A stretch of DNA of 64,000 nucleotides, from NCBI GenBank assembly GCA_000507305.1, contig DF240212.1:62001-126000 (forward strand), in the 5' to 3' direction. Source of the stretch: Breviolum minutum Mf 1.05b.01 (lineage: Eukaryota; Sar; Dinophyceae; Suessiales; Symbiodiniaceae). A program made the position numbers and the translations under genes. The notes under the pieces are model-generated. The model saw only the letters and a program-made list of their open reading frames with translations. It was not told where the DNA came from and did no database searches. Of this stretch, positions 27,772 through 41,690 are shown piece by piece (the stretch's first letter is position 1; every line of letters begins with the position of its first letter).

Positions 27772-30700
27772 CTGAAGACCGGAAAAGAAAAAACAAACAG
27801 CAGAGATGCAAGCAGCGTCTGTGATGACAAGATTGCTAGGAGAACCTGTCATAACCTTGGTCACTTCAAATGATACAAACTTTATAGATACCAAGAGCAT
27901 CTTGAGGATGAAAGATGGCGGAACCCTTTCAGCAATGATGGAGGATTGAAATGTCAAACCTCTTCAGCACACCATCAGCCTTGTCAACATGTCCCTCTTG
28001 GACGCAATAGTGCCCTGCCAGAGTGTACATCCTCAATTCGCCGCCAAAGTCATGAACTCCGTGGAAGAAATGCTTCTTTCGGACATAAATCGATGTATCT
28101 GGCTGGGTACGATTGCGGTTTGGCATGAGCTCAAGTTACTGCAAAAAGGAACCAATACTACCCAGTCTATAGGGGATGCAGACCACAAATACCAAGTGGC
28201 CAAATGAAGAAGAAGGCAAACAAGAGCAGCCTCCGAATCACAAATCGCCACTCCTACCAGGGAGTAACAGCTATCAGTCCATCATCTATCACCTTTGGCA
28301 AAGATATCAGTTGAATGACCCAACTTGTACCAAGTTCGCGATTTGAGATCTCACATCTGCCTTGCGAAACTTCAAAATACCCTGTTTGGTTTGTTTAACC
28401 TGAGACAAACGCTCTCAAACACAAGCACAAGGCTGCATCTTCCAAGTCGCAAGGTTGCAGTGGCACATGCTGATATTGGTATGTTCAAATGTCTGATACT
28501 ACATCTCTGCCATCAACATGTTGATGGAAAACGCTCTATTTGGAGGAAATGACCCAGTACCATCCCCCTTTCCCCACCTTCATTGTAGCAGCCAACAACT
28601 CTGACAAGGTCTCTGGAAAGCGCCTGGTCACTGGTGTCCACTTAAAAAAATAAATCTTCTTGCAACTCTTAGGTCCAACTGGGAGGCAGAAATTGTGATC
28701 CATGGGTCAGGTAACTTGTGAATGCAACAGGAGCACAGCGTCTGGAACTCTGAACTCTTCATCAAGTCAGCTCAAAAGGGGAAACCGAAAAAATCACAAC
28801 ACATCCATCATTGTTTATTTTCCTTTTAGATAGATAATGATAGATATACTACTACAAAAATGTTAGATTTGCACCTTTTGCATGCTTGATTTGTCCACTT
28901 CATTTTGACTACACTCCAACTGCGATGCGTCCAACTGAAGGGCGAACCGGGCGCGCCAACTTTTGTGGCGCTTTCGCTTCAGAAAGAGCTTGACAAAACT
29001 TGCTGTAAACATGGCCATTCATGGCTATTCATGGCTCCTCTTTGGCTACCCCTACTATCTCAGAAAAATTGTTTCACATTGGGCTTCTGGGAGCTAACCA
29101 AAAAACCATTCCAAGATGTCCAAGTCTTCAAGCTCTTCGACATTCGACGGTCCAAAATTTGCAGACGTTCGATGATGTCAAACCTTTTTGTTTCTAAAGC
29201 TTCGACTCAGTTAAGCTATTCAGGTACTGCGCTGAATCTCTTCAGGATCTCAGAAGAAAGGATAGCCATAGTTGCGCTTTCCACAATACCTGAGGCATCC
29301 AAACACATCCAATGAGTCATTGAAGATATACTTCTTCAAAACGATTCCCCGGATTTCAAAAAAAAAACACAGAAACGTGTTCCCCCACAGATCTGATAGT
29401 TTTGAAGCTGCATCTACAAAGTGAAGCTTTAAACCTCCAATCATCCTCCCGTTGGGTCTCCACGCTTGCATCGTTCTGGTGCCTTTTCACCCAAGGTGTC
29501 GGATTCAGAGAGACGGGCGCAGTTGGAACATCGATCCTGCGAGAGATCCAAAAACTCAGTTTCTCTGGTTGGATATCGACCGTCGATTCTTTTGTGCGAA
29601 ACTTTTTTCATGGCACAAATCAGATCACCGTGTCCTGGTGTCGGATCTCACCATGGGGTTTCAGGATTGCCTGGTGATCGGACAAACCGTAGGTGAATAG
29701 GCCCTCCGGGAACCAGGAAACATATCCCACCAAAACGGGAAAGCCGGAAAATCATCTGGGGATATGGGGTATCCTTTCTCGTGGCTAATGGCTCCAACTC
29801 ACAAACCCGAACGAAGATTCAATTTCATTGGAGCTTGGAGAAGTGGCTTCATTTAAACCAGCCCAAGAAAAGGACCCTTAGGTTCTGCTACACTGCTACA
29901 GCTTCTCCATCCTTGACATCCTATTTCAAACCATGATGTCTGGAAATTGGATCCTTCAATCCCCAAAATCTCCAGTCTTCCCGAAAATGTTTGTTTTTTT
30001 TTCTGAAAGGAATTCAATGGAATTCATCCTTGCAATGACAAAAACAAAGACTAGAGCAAAATGATCTTCCAGTTTGTCTCATGTCTCAACCCTTCCATCC
30101 ATGACTGCGACTGCGCCTGCATGGTTCCTAGGGTCCGCATTTGTCCGCGGCTACTCCTAGGCAAACGACAACGACCAGCTTTCAAGGCGATCAAGTTTCG
30201 CAAGCGTCAAACAAATCATATGAGGCAAATTGTTGTGGTAAAAATAGATGAAAAAAAACGCGTGAAACACCTGAACTTTCGAATTGCCACGCATGAACTG
30301 AAGGAATTGTGGAAATCACATCTTTAAAATTGAATTGTGTGTTTGGAAGCTGTGAAAATTCACCTTGTCAACAGAAGAAACAAAAACACTATGGAGGCAC
30401 AGTGCCGGTTGGAACTTTGAAAACACACACAAATCTTTTTACCTGCTTAACCCTTCTCTCGTCTCATCTGGCCAGGAAACCCCCGCGGTTTTTTTTTGAG
30501 ATAACAATTCCCGGTTCTATGGACGTTTGGCGCTAAGACCTGATATAGAAACCTCGCTAGCCATCAGATATTCTTATCAAAAATGTTGTTTTTTGTGTGA
30601 CATTTTGAGAATTCTCATGTCACCATGGTCCAGCAATGGTGGGTTCCAGGCCCCCTGGCTGGCTTTGTACACCTGGAAGTCCCGAATGCTTCGCACTCCA

Positions 30701-32439
30701 CTTCTCGGCCTGGACTTTTTTGGAACATTAATGTGAGAATAGGTACGTTTTTTTTGGCAGCAGCTAGAAGAAACCATCCAGGACCAAGTTGAATTGTGCA
30801 GTTTTTTTCTTAAAAAAAAATCCGGATTTCATTGGAATCAACGATCTGAGATTTGGACAGCTTCGCTGGATACCCATCCAGAGAGATTTATCTCTTTGCA
30901 GTGTGTTGAACCTCCACATTTCGACGGAAAAAACAACAAGGACGTTAAACAAAGTCATGAACAGAATAAACCATTGAAACTGCCACAAAAGATAGCCCCC
31001 ATGACTGGCATCTTGTTGTCCTTCAGAATTTTCTGACTGCTTTTGATACGGCTTGCCGTTTCGACGACTCGGGACTCGTTTTGACGTTTCGTGCCTGAGA
31101 GTCGTGGAAAAAAGCAGTTGACATTGGCAACCAGGCCTTCCAAAAACGCAAGCGTTCAATACACATCTCATGTCTATCATAGGATGCTTTTCTTGGGGAA
31201 AACCAAAAATCAAGACGAACCCATCTCACATGACCCGTGACTAGTACGATGTAAATAGATCCATCTGAATCATTTTGGGTGTGTTCTGTGTGTTCCTGTA
31301 TACCGTTTACCTCGTGCTACAGGCTTTCAGTATCTCATACCTTTCCAGCGATGGCCTCCGCTTGAAGTATCTTTGCACCTCACTTCGTGTACCAATCGTA
31401 AGCATCACAATCTTCCACCGATTTCCGTAGTACAAGCGGCACATGTGCAAAGCGACTGGGTTGAGCATCTGAAAGGACCCTGGACAGCACAACGCTAAAC
31501 TTTCCTCCAACCCATCCAAGATCCCTTACTTCATCCACATCTCTCTTGCCTGCAGCAGCTGGTGAGGAAAATACATGAATTGATTCAATTCAAGCAAAAA
31601 AAAAAGAAAAATTGTTTCAAACCGCTTGAAACCACCGTACTCATCAATAGACTCTTCTTTACATCTCTAACAACAACTCGTGGCCCATAGCAGCTATCAC
31701 CCCATTTCTACCAACACTGGGCACACCGTATTACGCTGCAGCTGTAGATCTCGTTGACCCTCCGGATGCGCGGCATCCATATGCCTTGGTAACGATGAAA
31801 ACGACCATTTGATGCGAATCTAGGGTTGGCTTCCGGGCGTGGTTGAGATATATATTCGCCTTAGATATATTATATAAATACTATATATATATATTGTTTC
31901 TTAAAGATTCTATTCAAAAAATTTAGATATATTTGCCCAAGAATCATTTAGGATTGCCGGAAATGCCAATGTTGATTTTTGATTGAATGTGGGATTGTGA
32001 TCCACATCCTTTCGACTTATCATGGCAAGTTTACCAACTCCAGCTCGAAAAATGAGATTGCCTGTTGCCGTATACGCCGTATATCATATCTTCTTTGGAA
32101 AGCACACGTTCCATTTATACGTACGTAGGTTATCAGGTTTCGACACGCAAACCGACATGTTTGACAAGAGTTTCCATGGGTTTTTGGCTCCTTTGGGGTT
32201 CCCCGACCTCACGCTACACACGAAATGGTGAGGACCTTCCTTTGACTTCAAAGCTTCCTTCGGTGCATAGTATGCCGCAACACCTGATCATTAAAACTCA
32301 GCACAGGTAAACCTGTCGAAAATCACCTTGCAAAACACACAATCCTAAATATGAAATCAAACAAATCCACTACCCCCCCCCTTTTTCCCCTACCCCCATC
32401 TGGCTGACCATACCTACCCATACCCGGTAACCCGGATAC
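27772..32439. other. Unresolved, exon-poor stretch
   Basis: Weak minus-strand exon candidates exist near 27990-28090, 28905-28980, 31020-31090 and 31385-31460, plus an open plus-strand frame at 29500-29690. None combines a recognisable protein with consistent phase. The rest is AT-rich with short TA tracts (about 31850-31935). Confidence 0.3.
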
Positions 32440-35400
32440 CTGGCCTATGTCGACATCTTCACCCAGCTCAAAGAATGGAAGCCACGGAGCATAAAACTGA
32501 AGCTCCTGTTTAACAGGTCTTGTCAGCTCATGAGGAAAACGGAAATTCAAGAAAACTCGGGTTTTTGCTTGGTTTAACTTGCCAAATCTATGGCAAGGTT
32601 AGGTAGAATTCAATGTTGAGAAGTACAGAATTGGTCAATGGACGCAGCTGAATTGGATTGCGCAGTTATTGCCAATGGATGTTGACTGACTTCAAAATCT
32701 CAAACCAGCTGAATTCATCAAAGCATCATCAAACAGACTTTAGCAGACTTTAACACTATGAAACAATGGTTCCTTAGATGAAAAACTGCCACCTGCCCCA
32801 TGTCCCAGCCTGTGGCATAAGTCCATTGATCAAAGCCTTAATAGGCCCTTGCACTACCTGGCAATCTCGCAATCTCACTGCCAAGGCTAGAGACTTGTCG
32901 TGGGAAAAATGGTGGAGTTCTTTGGCATTGGCATCTACTCAGCAAGGTACAAGAAGAGTTCCTACAGTTCCTACCCTCGAATGACTGTGTCAGGGTTTTC
33001 TTCTCACATCCCATTCTGATTCCTATGGTTGCTATACCTCAGCGGAGGTTTTTTCACATATGTATGTAGCTATATGAGGCTATATGTATATTTCTGAGAA
33101 ACATGAAAACATCCTCCAACCTCGACTTAATTGACTTTCCAAATCAACCCCGGATACTGCCCCCCTCTGCTGGATGCCTGCCATAGAAGAGCACCAAGCA
33201 CCAGGTAGAACAACTCCCAGCCGCCACGCCTCAGCATAGTGGTGGCTATGAGAAGCAACGATTGGGAAAATGTGGGAAACACCACCCCCAGAAAATGATG
33301 CATTTCTTCGGCTTCTGGGATAGCATTTTACTATTCTTTTACTGATATTTTTTTTCAACATCTTGGGACTCCTGCATCCGTGCACCGGCATGAAAATCAT
33401 AGCTGCCCCAACAGCATAATGATCACTTGGGTAGCCATGTCGTGCTACCATGACTACCATGACTACCGAGCACCCCAGCACTGCAATCTTGTCCACTGAC
33501 ACGTCTCCCTGTCAGATCAGGCCACTCCAGGGCTACATATGTTGACCTCTGTTTGGCACTCGTCTGTTCACAACAAACTTCAAATGCAAAAACGATGAAC
33601 TCTGACATACAACACATAGTCACATAGCTATCCCACTACAAGGTAACCAACCACTTGGAGGGCTTACCAACTTGCCCTTCTTCTGCAGATCATCAAGCAA
33701 GGCCACATTCCTGGAAGGTTCATGAGTTGAAAGCTGCAGCAATTTTGATGCGAATCTTGTTGGGTTGGGTTGGGTTGTTGTTGCAGGTGGGGTTCTGTGG
33801 AAGTTCTATGGTGTTTTCCTGGCTTCTGACTGCAGTAAAAGCAGGTAGGATAGAGCTGCTTGCCAAACCATGTACAGTAGCTATGCACGCAAGGTCCCTC
33901 CAAATGTCTGATCTACCTGTCCTGTGTCCCAATGTCCCAACCATGGTATACCAGGCAAGCCATGCTAACCTCGGCAAGAAATGCAATGAGTTCTAAGGTT
34001 CACAAAAAAAAAAAACATTTGATGGTCACCCCAAAAATTGATAAAAATCTGCTAGGTCAAAAAACGTGGCGTTGACAACACGATTCGTGGCGTGAAGACG
34101 TACTGCTAACTGCTTTTAAGAATCCTTTGAATGTACACACACAACCTTCATTCCAAAAGGTGCAAAACAGCTTTCCAGCATTTCCAGCAAAAATATGTGC
34201 AAATCTCACAACAAAACGCAGAATGCCTGAAAAAACCCGGAGAAAAAAAAACCTTTTTGGGAAATCCTAAGGAATCCGCAATTTCAATCACCAATTGCCC
34301 CTCAGATTTTTCGCACCAAGTAACCAGTGCCAGGCAGAGAAGCCGGAGCGCAACAAGACTGCCAGACTGATGATGAAGCCAACCATGCGGGAAGCCCTGA
34401 TCAAACAAATCAACCAGGATTCAGTTCGGTTGGTTACTGGTTAAACATTTTTCAAGAAAACACGATGGGATTCCAAAAAATGGGAAGAAAAAAAAAGTGT
34501 CTTTTAAAGTTGCCAAACTCCAAAGTCCAACATCTCAAGTGGTTGGCTTGTCCTTCGAGCCAATGACTGTGTTGGCCTTGAGTTTATGGTATCTTACTTC
34601 TTCCTTCATACTATTCATCCTCTACTTCCGAAGCCTTCTGCCTCATCGACTCCTGTGTTTACTGATCCATCTTTCCGTGAGCGAAAAAGGCCCTGCCCTT
34701 GCCCTGTCCCATCCTGTGTAAACTATTTGGTTACTAGGGGTTCCCACAATGGATTTTAAGACTCGCTATTGCAAAGGATATATAGTCTTATCTCTTATGT
34801 ACTACTTTCACACATTAGTATTCTACCTTACGTACTCCAGTGTTTGTCGTTGCTCATGTCAGAATCCCCTGAGTACTCCCGACATTTGGGATGACGATTT
34901 GCAGGCATAGCTCAGAAGCATCGCCACAAAGACGAGGCTTGCGATGGAGGAGGCACTGAGGCAGATGCGCAACGGTGGGAAGAATGACAGGTACAAAAGA
35001 GGCAGCTGAGGCAGCCTGTTTTTGGTGCAAATCGGTACACCCCGGAAAACGAACGAATGTCCCCTAAAAAGGGACTATTTCAATAGGAAATGCATCTTCC
35101 AACCATCATTTTTCAGTGGATATGTTAGTTTTCAAGGGGGTAATGTATCCTATGAAACCCGAAATCACTGAGCTTTCCAAACAATGCCGTCACCAGGGTA
35201 TTGATGGTCCACGATGCCCAAACATGACGGACCTCGAAGTACACAAGGGTATCGCGGGAAAGGGATTGTCATGAATGGCTACCCCCACCCCAAAGTTTAA
35301 CAGCTCGCCCCTGAAAAATGGTGCTTGGAAGACGATCCTTTCCTATTGGGGAGGTAACTTTCAGGGGCGAACTGTTCAACTTCGGGGAGGCTAGCCATTT

Positions 35401-36405
35401 CGAATGGGTATTTCGAAAACGCCTTCGAGCTGCCCGACCATTGTTCGTATGATGTCGGTCTGTGGCATCACTAAATAGAGCAGCATTGGGATCCCTTGAG
35501 CTTTGAACAAAACACGAACCACTGCACACTGCACACTGGCACTTCGTAAAATACCGGAAAAGCATCGCGATACAAGAATTGCAAAAAAAGAACTGGATTT
35601 CCCGCCTATTGTGTGATACTTGTTGATAAGTGCTCATTACATCTTTGAGCAAACAATGCCAGTGGTTTTTTTCTCTCACGAATCTCTCAAGCATAAAATC
35701 TGGGCTGTTCACCACTCTGATGCCAAAAAAAACTAAGGGACCAAACCAAGAAAGTTCGTCAAAGCTAATCCCTGTAGAGCTTGATCCATCACCACCTTCG
35801 GGATTTGAGATTTGGGACCTTCCCAACCTGTTCCCCAATGAATTGAAAGGTTTGAACCCTCTTCGATATGCTTTGATCAAGAGTGCCAAGAGGGTCAGTT
35901 TTTTGCTTCAAAAGTGAAAGAGTTTCTGGACATCAATGATTGACTTCATTGACCTCCTGCTGTGGCGATGCCAAACGACAGAGTGAAGGACTTGGTGCCG
36001 GAATGCATCTGGGAATCTAGGGAATCTAGTGAATCAATGGTTATCAGCTTACTTCTCAGTATATGTGTGTATACACAAACACGTATATCATGTACATATA
36101 CCTGACACGATATATGTTTTAGATACAGTACGTCTATAGTCAACAGAAATTTAACAGATTCCCTACATCAAAAACCATCTTAAAACTACATAATGCCGTC
36201 ACTCGAAACAAGTGTAGCCCCTTCCTTGCTGATGCACATAGGGAAAGGGCAATCATACATCTAGTTGCAGGCACACTGATACCTATCAGCACTCCTCCGA
36301 GCACATGCCTCATGACTTTTGGCCGGATTTGAAGCGATTTCAGCACATTCAACAAACCTCCAGGACGTATTGGGAGCCCGGCGCTGGAGAATTATCCACC
36401 ATGTC
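32440..36405 (-). CDS. Putative exons of an unrecognised polytopic membrane protein
   Basis: Candidate exons on the minus strand: 36358-36405 (DMVDNSPAPGSQYVLE), 35174-35232 (WASWTINTLVTALFGK), about 34879-35015 (hydrophobic, CLSASSIASLVFVAMLLSYA), about 34330-34400 (MVGFIISLAVLL), 33668-33710 (NVALLDDLQKKGKL), 33178-33305 (hydrophobic, LFYLVLGALLWQ), 32440-32505 (ELQFYAPWLPFFELGEDVDI). Most have AG|G acceptors; 33305 is AG|A. A frame at about 33390-33470 contains GYPSDHYAVGAA, resembling the SDH motif of endonuclease/exonuclease/phosphatase enzymes, with unclear borders. Whether these form one gene is not established. Confidence 0.4.
35273..35401. repeat. Imperfect inverted-repeat element (hairpin, ~129 bp)
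   Basis: Arm 35273-35317 pairs with arm 35355-35401 over about 43 positions with few mismatches and a small gap; the shared core is TTCGCCCCTGAAA. It sits next to the exon at 35174-35232. It looks like a MITE or an introner-type insertion. Confidence 0.6.
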
Positions 36406-37530
36406 CTCAACTGGGTCTTTGGAGCATGGTTGCTTTTAAGTGGATATCAACTTTAAGAATGCTGAATCATTCAGAAGAGAATCAAGTGTCTGTGAGTCAT
36501 CAGTGTGTGTGTGAACACCCATGCTTTTGAATAGCAACAGAAACATTAAAAACGTTGTTAAGCACGAACACATAGATGAGTGGGATGTTTGGCATGCCAA
36601 ATCATTGCTTCACATGTCGTCCCACAAGCGCGGCCGAAGGTACCAAGGTAGCTCCACGAAAATTCCAGGACCTCAAACATCTTCACAAAGCATTAACTGC
36701 CAGCTCTAAAAACTAACAGCATTTCATCCAGGGGGAAACCTATGAAGACAAAAAGCAAGGAAGTTTTGAACTGAGAGGTTGTTGCTTTGACCATGTAGAT
36801 GAAATGTTAAAAAGCAACACAACTTGTGACTAGTGACCTACTAGTGACTAGTGATTAGTGATTAGAGTCCGAGGTGACCCATCATTCCCACCCTGAGACA
36901 GCTGCAGAATCAGTAGAGCGGCAGCCAATGTGTTCCTGCCGCTGTGATGCCGACATGCAATGTCAACTGGATGGGGGTCTAGGTACGACTGCATGTCATC
37001 AATTAGAATTTTGCCTTCAAAAAATATTTACAAACAGTTCTAGTCTTAAGGTCATGAAGCAGGACTTCATTCAAAAAAAAGCTCAAAAAGTGCATCTCAA
37101 TTTTGCCATTATGGCCATGAGCTACCTTCCATGTATCCTTGTTTTTTCAACACTTCATCTCTTAGCCTCGTTTCACCCCATCCTCTTCCAATACGGGAAC
37201 TGCCACCCTTCGGGGCCGAGGTGAATGTAGATCTCCTGTCGGATCAGTTGGTCCCAAATTGATGGCTTCTCAATAAAAACCTAAGCCCCAAATTGGTGCA
37301 CAATTTACGCTTGAAGGAAACCCTTGGTCCCACCTCTACCACAAAGATCAACACAGCTCCTTGGTGCGGCCACTTCCAAGCAAAGGACTTTTGGAATTGA
37401 ACAGTCGCTATGATATTTGAAGTTTTCAACAAACGTATCTATCATATCTAATTACACATGACAGATGGAAGATGAAGATAGAAACAGGAAAACTGAAATT
37501 GTCGAAATCGCAGATTTCTTTATTGAATAC
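36406..37530. other. Weak exon candidates only
   Basis: A minus-strand AG|G exon candidate lies around 36620-36680, open in two frames, and a very short one near 37335-37360. Nothing is recognisable. Confidence 0.3.
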
Positions 37531-37636
37531 CGTTGACTCCAAGCACAGCCGCCGAGTGGCCAATCTCCAGGCCACTTGGCCATAGATTCTCTACAGGACG
37601 GCGGCCCTTGGGACATCTTGGGACTATGAAGCATTG
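37531..37636 (-). CDS. Putative exon, protein not recognised
   Basis: An open segment ending at a G|GT donor (37531) encodes PVENLWPSGLEIGHSAAVLG with G/C-rich third positions. The acceptor is either AG|C at 37636 or AG|G at the internal AAG|GGC. No family recognised. Confidence 0.4.
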
Positions 37637-38850
37637 CTGGTGGGTTCTGTTTTCTGATCATTAATTCACCTTGTTTGTTGAAGTTCCCCTCTTTGCGACA
37701 TCTAAAAAACCTTTAAAAAAATCAAGTATCTATAAATCTCATGTGTGTTCCCAAGGAATGCCAATCCAGTAAGAGATGTTTCATTGGATAAGCCGCGAGA
37801 GTGCGCCTTTTTCAAGCCCCTAGTTGTGGGTCATAGTTGCCTTTGGTCAACACAATTTGGTGGGGTTCTCCAACATCCATAAACACACAACAAGGTCGGA
37901 TGTCCGAACTGAAACACATCCGAGTTGCAAGTTCCAGACCAACCAGCAAGGACGTGAAGCATGCCTTGAGAAGGCCGTTGTTGTGAGAACAAAATCACTG
38001 CAGAACTGCGGTCATGAGTAAAAGAGAACATCACCCAGTCGTGGCATGTGACTCAAAACTATGTCCAACTCATGATATGCAACACACGTTTGTCCAACAC
38101 TGGCAGCATAGAAATTCATGAGACAGGAAGAACCTGTTCAACAGTCGAAGGTGCCCTTCAAGCCAGAATTAGATAAATCTGTATATCCATATGTATATAT
38201 ATATATATGTTATGTAAATATCTGTTTGATCTTTTAATGGGCGGGGGGCCAGGAACGTCAAAAAAATCGCGATGACTTGGCCATCCACTGAGAAGTAGAA
38301 AGCTCCACAGGTCCAGTTGGTCGGATTGAAGCGGGAAGGCCTGGTGCCGATGGCTGGTTGTTGCTGTCTTTGTTGGTTGGAAGTTGTCATAAATCTATGG
38401 TTGACTAAGGTGATTTCCTGAAAATGATCCAAAACTACATCAAAAACATGCAAAAAAGAGTGTCTTTAAAAACTGGTTCAACGACTCATGCAAGCAACTG
38501 TCAAGCCCGACCCCGGCAGCAGCAAGGTGCAGGTTCCCAAGGTAAACGCCTTAGGTGCAGATGTTTGTAGTCAAAGGACCTGATACTATCAGAAGTCCAA
38601 GGGTTTTTTAATAGTCAAAGCCTTCAGAAATATCGAATCAACTCAACTGTCATCAACACATCAACTGATGAAGTGAAACAAAAACTGATCATAGGCTACC
38701 CGACCAAGCCAGGAGCCAAAAGGCGATTTAAGGCCGTCTCCTCCTTGGTTTGAAAATTATCCGGTCAGATTGTGTGTCTCAAGAAATTGGGACTCAAAAA
38801 ATCCATGGTCTATATGTGTTTTTGTATATACTTACCTATATACATATGCT
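37637..38850. other. No gene resolved
   Basis: A minus-strand frame near 38265-38345 (FNPTNWTCGAFYFSVDG) is open with an AG|G acceptor, but a competing frame is equally open. A TA tract is at 38189-38210. Confidence 0.3.
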
Positions 38851-38852
38851 CG

Positions 38853-39000
38853 CCCCCCCCCCCCAAGATCTACTTTTTGCATCCTTTTGTCTGCCCAAAG
38901 TTCTACCAGAAACCTTTTTGCATAATTAAGAAAGAAAAAACGAAAAAAAAACGAAAAAAAAACAAAAAAAACAAAAAAAAAAAACAAAAAAAACAAAACC
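38853..39000. repeat. Low-complexity C run and A-rich tract
   Basis: A run of C at 38853-38864 is followed, after unique sequence, by A-rich units of the form CA(n)/CGA(n) at about 38930-38998. Reading frames here are compositional artefacts. Confidence 0.85.
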
Positions 39001-39139
39001 CTGAGGAAATGTCTCAGCCAGAGTTTCCCGAGAGTCTGTGGTTTTTTGTCCATTACCGGCCTTTGGTATTCACTATTTCCCTAAGAAAACGGTTTTTCCC
39101 AAAATATTTTCGGCAATTTATTTTGAACGTCTTTCTTTG

Positions 39140-39760
39140 AAGACCGGACGTTTTCAAAGGGAAGTAGTTTTTAGGGAAGAATCTTCAATATGAACAAACA
39201 GGCTCTGTGTAAAACAGGACTTAGTCTAGAAGGAAAAAAGGAATTATTTGAACAGAACTAGTAAGATGGGGGCTCTCTTTCAAGAAAAAATGTTACTTAG
39301 AAAGAAAGTGGATTATGAGAAAGAAAATCTATTAAGAAGAAAAATTATAAAGTGTTCTTCAAAGGGAAGTAACTTCTAGGGAAGAATCTTCAATATGAAC
39401 AAACATGCTCTCTGTAAAACAGGGCTTTTACCTACAATAGGAACAGAACTAGTAAGATGGGGGCTCTCTTTGAAGGAAAACTGTTACTTAGAAAGAAAGT
39501 GGATTATCTGGAAGAATGTTTATTGAGAGGAAAAAGTTAAATTACAAATTGTTCTTCAATGAACGGACTAGTTGGAAAGGTTCAGCATATAGGAAAAGTC
39601 TTCTTTCTTTGTGAAGAAGAAGAAACTATAAAGTGTTCTTCAAAGGGAAGTAGCTTCTAGGGAAGAATCTTCAATATGAACAAACATGCTCTCTATAAAA
39701 CAGGACTTTGTCTAAAAGGAAAAAGGGAATTACATGAACAGAACTAGTAGAGGGGGTGCT
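39140..39760. repeat. Tandem-like array of ~200-280 bp related units
   Basis: Three units share AGGGAAGAATCTTCAATATG followed by AACAAACA and a run ending in a CAGAACTAGTA... segment. They begin near 39157, 39361 and 39640. A further partial copy carrying AACTAGTAAGATGGGGGCTC is at 41692-41757, on the other side of the 40.4-41.6 kb gene. Confidence 0.75.
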
Positions 39761-39901
39761 TTAATGGGAGCTGTTTTGTGTTTCCCAACTCTAACCTTAC
39801 TAGGTGCCCCAACACTAACCCACCAAAGGGTTTCTAACCGCGTCCGTGGTGAACGCCCAAACCCCGTCACCACGATCTTCTCACCATTTTTTTCTATTGG
39901 C

Positions 39902-40297
39902 GGGCCAGCACAAATCTTCTTCCAAACTCCTGCCAGTGGCCGGCGGTGCTTTCAGGATTTTTTGTGTTTGAAAGGGGCGTGGTTTGTGAGCTGCTTTGTC
40001 TCAAGCTAGTAAAAAACAGTGTTCTTTTTGGTGGCTCCATGCTTGTACAATAGTGGGTAAGTTCACAATGCTGGGTGGGAATTAACGTTTCAACACAGTT
40101 TCCAACTTCCGGAAACTGCCCGATGCGTTCCATGATTTCCCGCTTCAATATATATTCATCAAATTCAACATCCCGAAGAACTCGGTCCTGAGTCCTTAAC
40201 GGGCCAGCACAGTGTTTCTTCCAAACTCCTGCCTGTGGCCGGCGGTACTTTCAGGATTTCTTATGTTTGAAAGGGGCGTGGTTTTTGAGCTGCTTTG
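39902..40297. repeat. Pair of ~96-bp direct repeats 300 bp apart
   Basis: Segments 39902-39997 and 40202-40297 are near identical (shared core GGCCGGCGGT and AAAGGGGCGTGGTTT). They flank sequence with no clear exon and lie immediately 3' of the 40.4-41.6 kb gene. Confidence 0.75.
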
Positions 40298-40390
40298 ACT
40301 CAACAGCAAATGCCAAATTAACACACTGGAGTGCTCTTAATTTTGACATCGAACCGTTGCAAGAGTTGGCTGAGGTTTTGCGTATATGCT

Positions 40391-41597
40391 TCAGGCACGA
40401 GGCCGGGCCGGCGTACAAGAACAACTGCGTCGTTTTCGTTGCCGGGCCCTTACAGGTGGGAAATTCACAGGCCTTTGCGGCGGAAGAATGACAGGAGCAC
40501 GGCGCACATCTGCTTCCTCGGATGAGCCGCGAAAGGCCGCATCATCATACTGCAGCTGTTCTCCGTCCCGCAGCATCTCAGCGGCTTGGTTGGCCCAAGG
40601 CATTTGTTCTGGGACATGGATCTTAATTTTCTCAAGCTGCTCCGATGCATATTGATGGCTGCAGTGACCATGATGGACATGCATCCAGCAACTGGCGCGT
40701 AGAATCTTCTGCAGCGACTCAGCTCTGGGCTGGTAAATCACCACACAGTGCGTCAGCCATTGATTGCTTCTCACGGACCAGCTTCTCTTTCGCCTCCTCT
40801 CCACAGGCTGTAGAAGGACACCTTGGGCACTCCACAGCTCTTTCAGCTTCTCCAAATTCTCCTGGACTTCCAACTGACTTAGAAGCTCATCGGCGCAAGA
40901 GATCCTTAGCAATGGGATCATGAAACCACACAACACCGACAACTTCTAAGTGGGGTGAAACCATGGAATATGCATACAAGACTTGAAACATGCAAAAGAG
41001 TTTGCAAAACTTGTGTGGCACTTACAGCCACCTGAAACAGAAAACCCGGCGCTTGTCTGGCTTCCCAATCTTGAAGATGTAGATGTTGCGGTCTTGTTTC
41101 TTCTTCAGGTGGACTGTGTCTGGATCCTTCTTGAAGGTATCCAAAATATTTCTTATTGATGCCACATAGATTGCTGGGCCTCCAGGCCTTTTCATGGTTG
41201 CACCTGGAGTGTCGACCATCCACTAACAAGGTGAAGTAGGACCGACAAAGCTGCGGTTGCACGGGTCTTTGCTCACAAGAAAATATGGTTTCTCTTCATC
41301 AGGCTCATGGCTCCAAAGCTTCAGGCATCGCTTTAGCCTGGTGCAAATAGAGACCGTGGAATCTTGCCCAGGCATAGCCGCCCCCAAGATATCATCTTTG
41401 AATTTGCGGCTCATTGCTTCTGGACCTTGCTGCGACGGCGGATGGCCGCGCGCAGCCTCTCGTCTGAAGCTTCCCACGTGCCAGTTCGCGTGGTAAACTC
41501 CTTGTCTGACAGAAAGATACTCTTCCTCAAAGTAGTTGCACCAGGCAAAGCACTGGTAGACATGGCGGCACCGGTTCATGCATGTGCTGACTGCCAA
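40391..41597 (-). CDS. Unrecognised gene or pseudogene within a repeat cluster, one in-frame TAG
   Basis: A long coding stretch reads from about 41597 to an intron. It contains SRKFKDDILGAAMPGQDST, KPYFLVSKDPCNRSFVGPTS, an in-frame TAG at 41223-41225, then the same frame continues (MKRPGGPAIYVASIRNILDT). The intron has a GTAAGT donor after 41027 and an AG|G acceptor, and the last exon continues (CADELLSQLEVQENLEKLKE) to a stop at 40391. The phase across this intron agrees. No ATG was found at the upstream end of the frame. No known domain recognised. It is surrounded by multi-copy repeats. Either the TAG is a real inactivating stop, or the upstream part is untranslated. Confidence 0.55.
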
Positions 41598-41690
41598 GTG
41601 GACGTGATTGCCAGGCGTACCAGAGTTATGGTTAGAGTTAGAGAGTTAGGGAATATGGTGAAAACGAAAGAGTCATGGTTAAAGACCCCT

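Noticed and set aside
38832-39140. Lys-rich and Phe-rich frames
   Set aside because: They are produced by the A-rich tract at 38930-38998.
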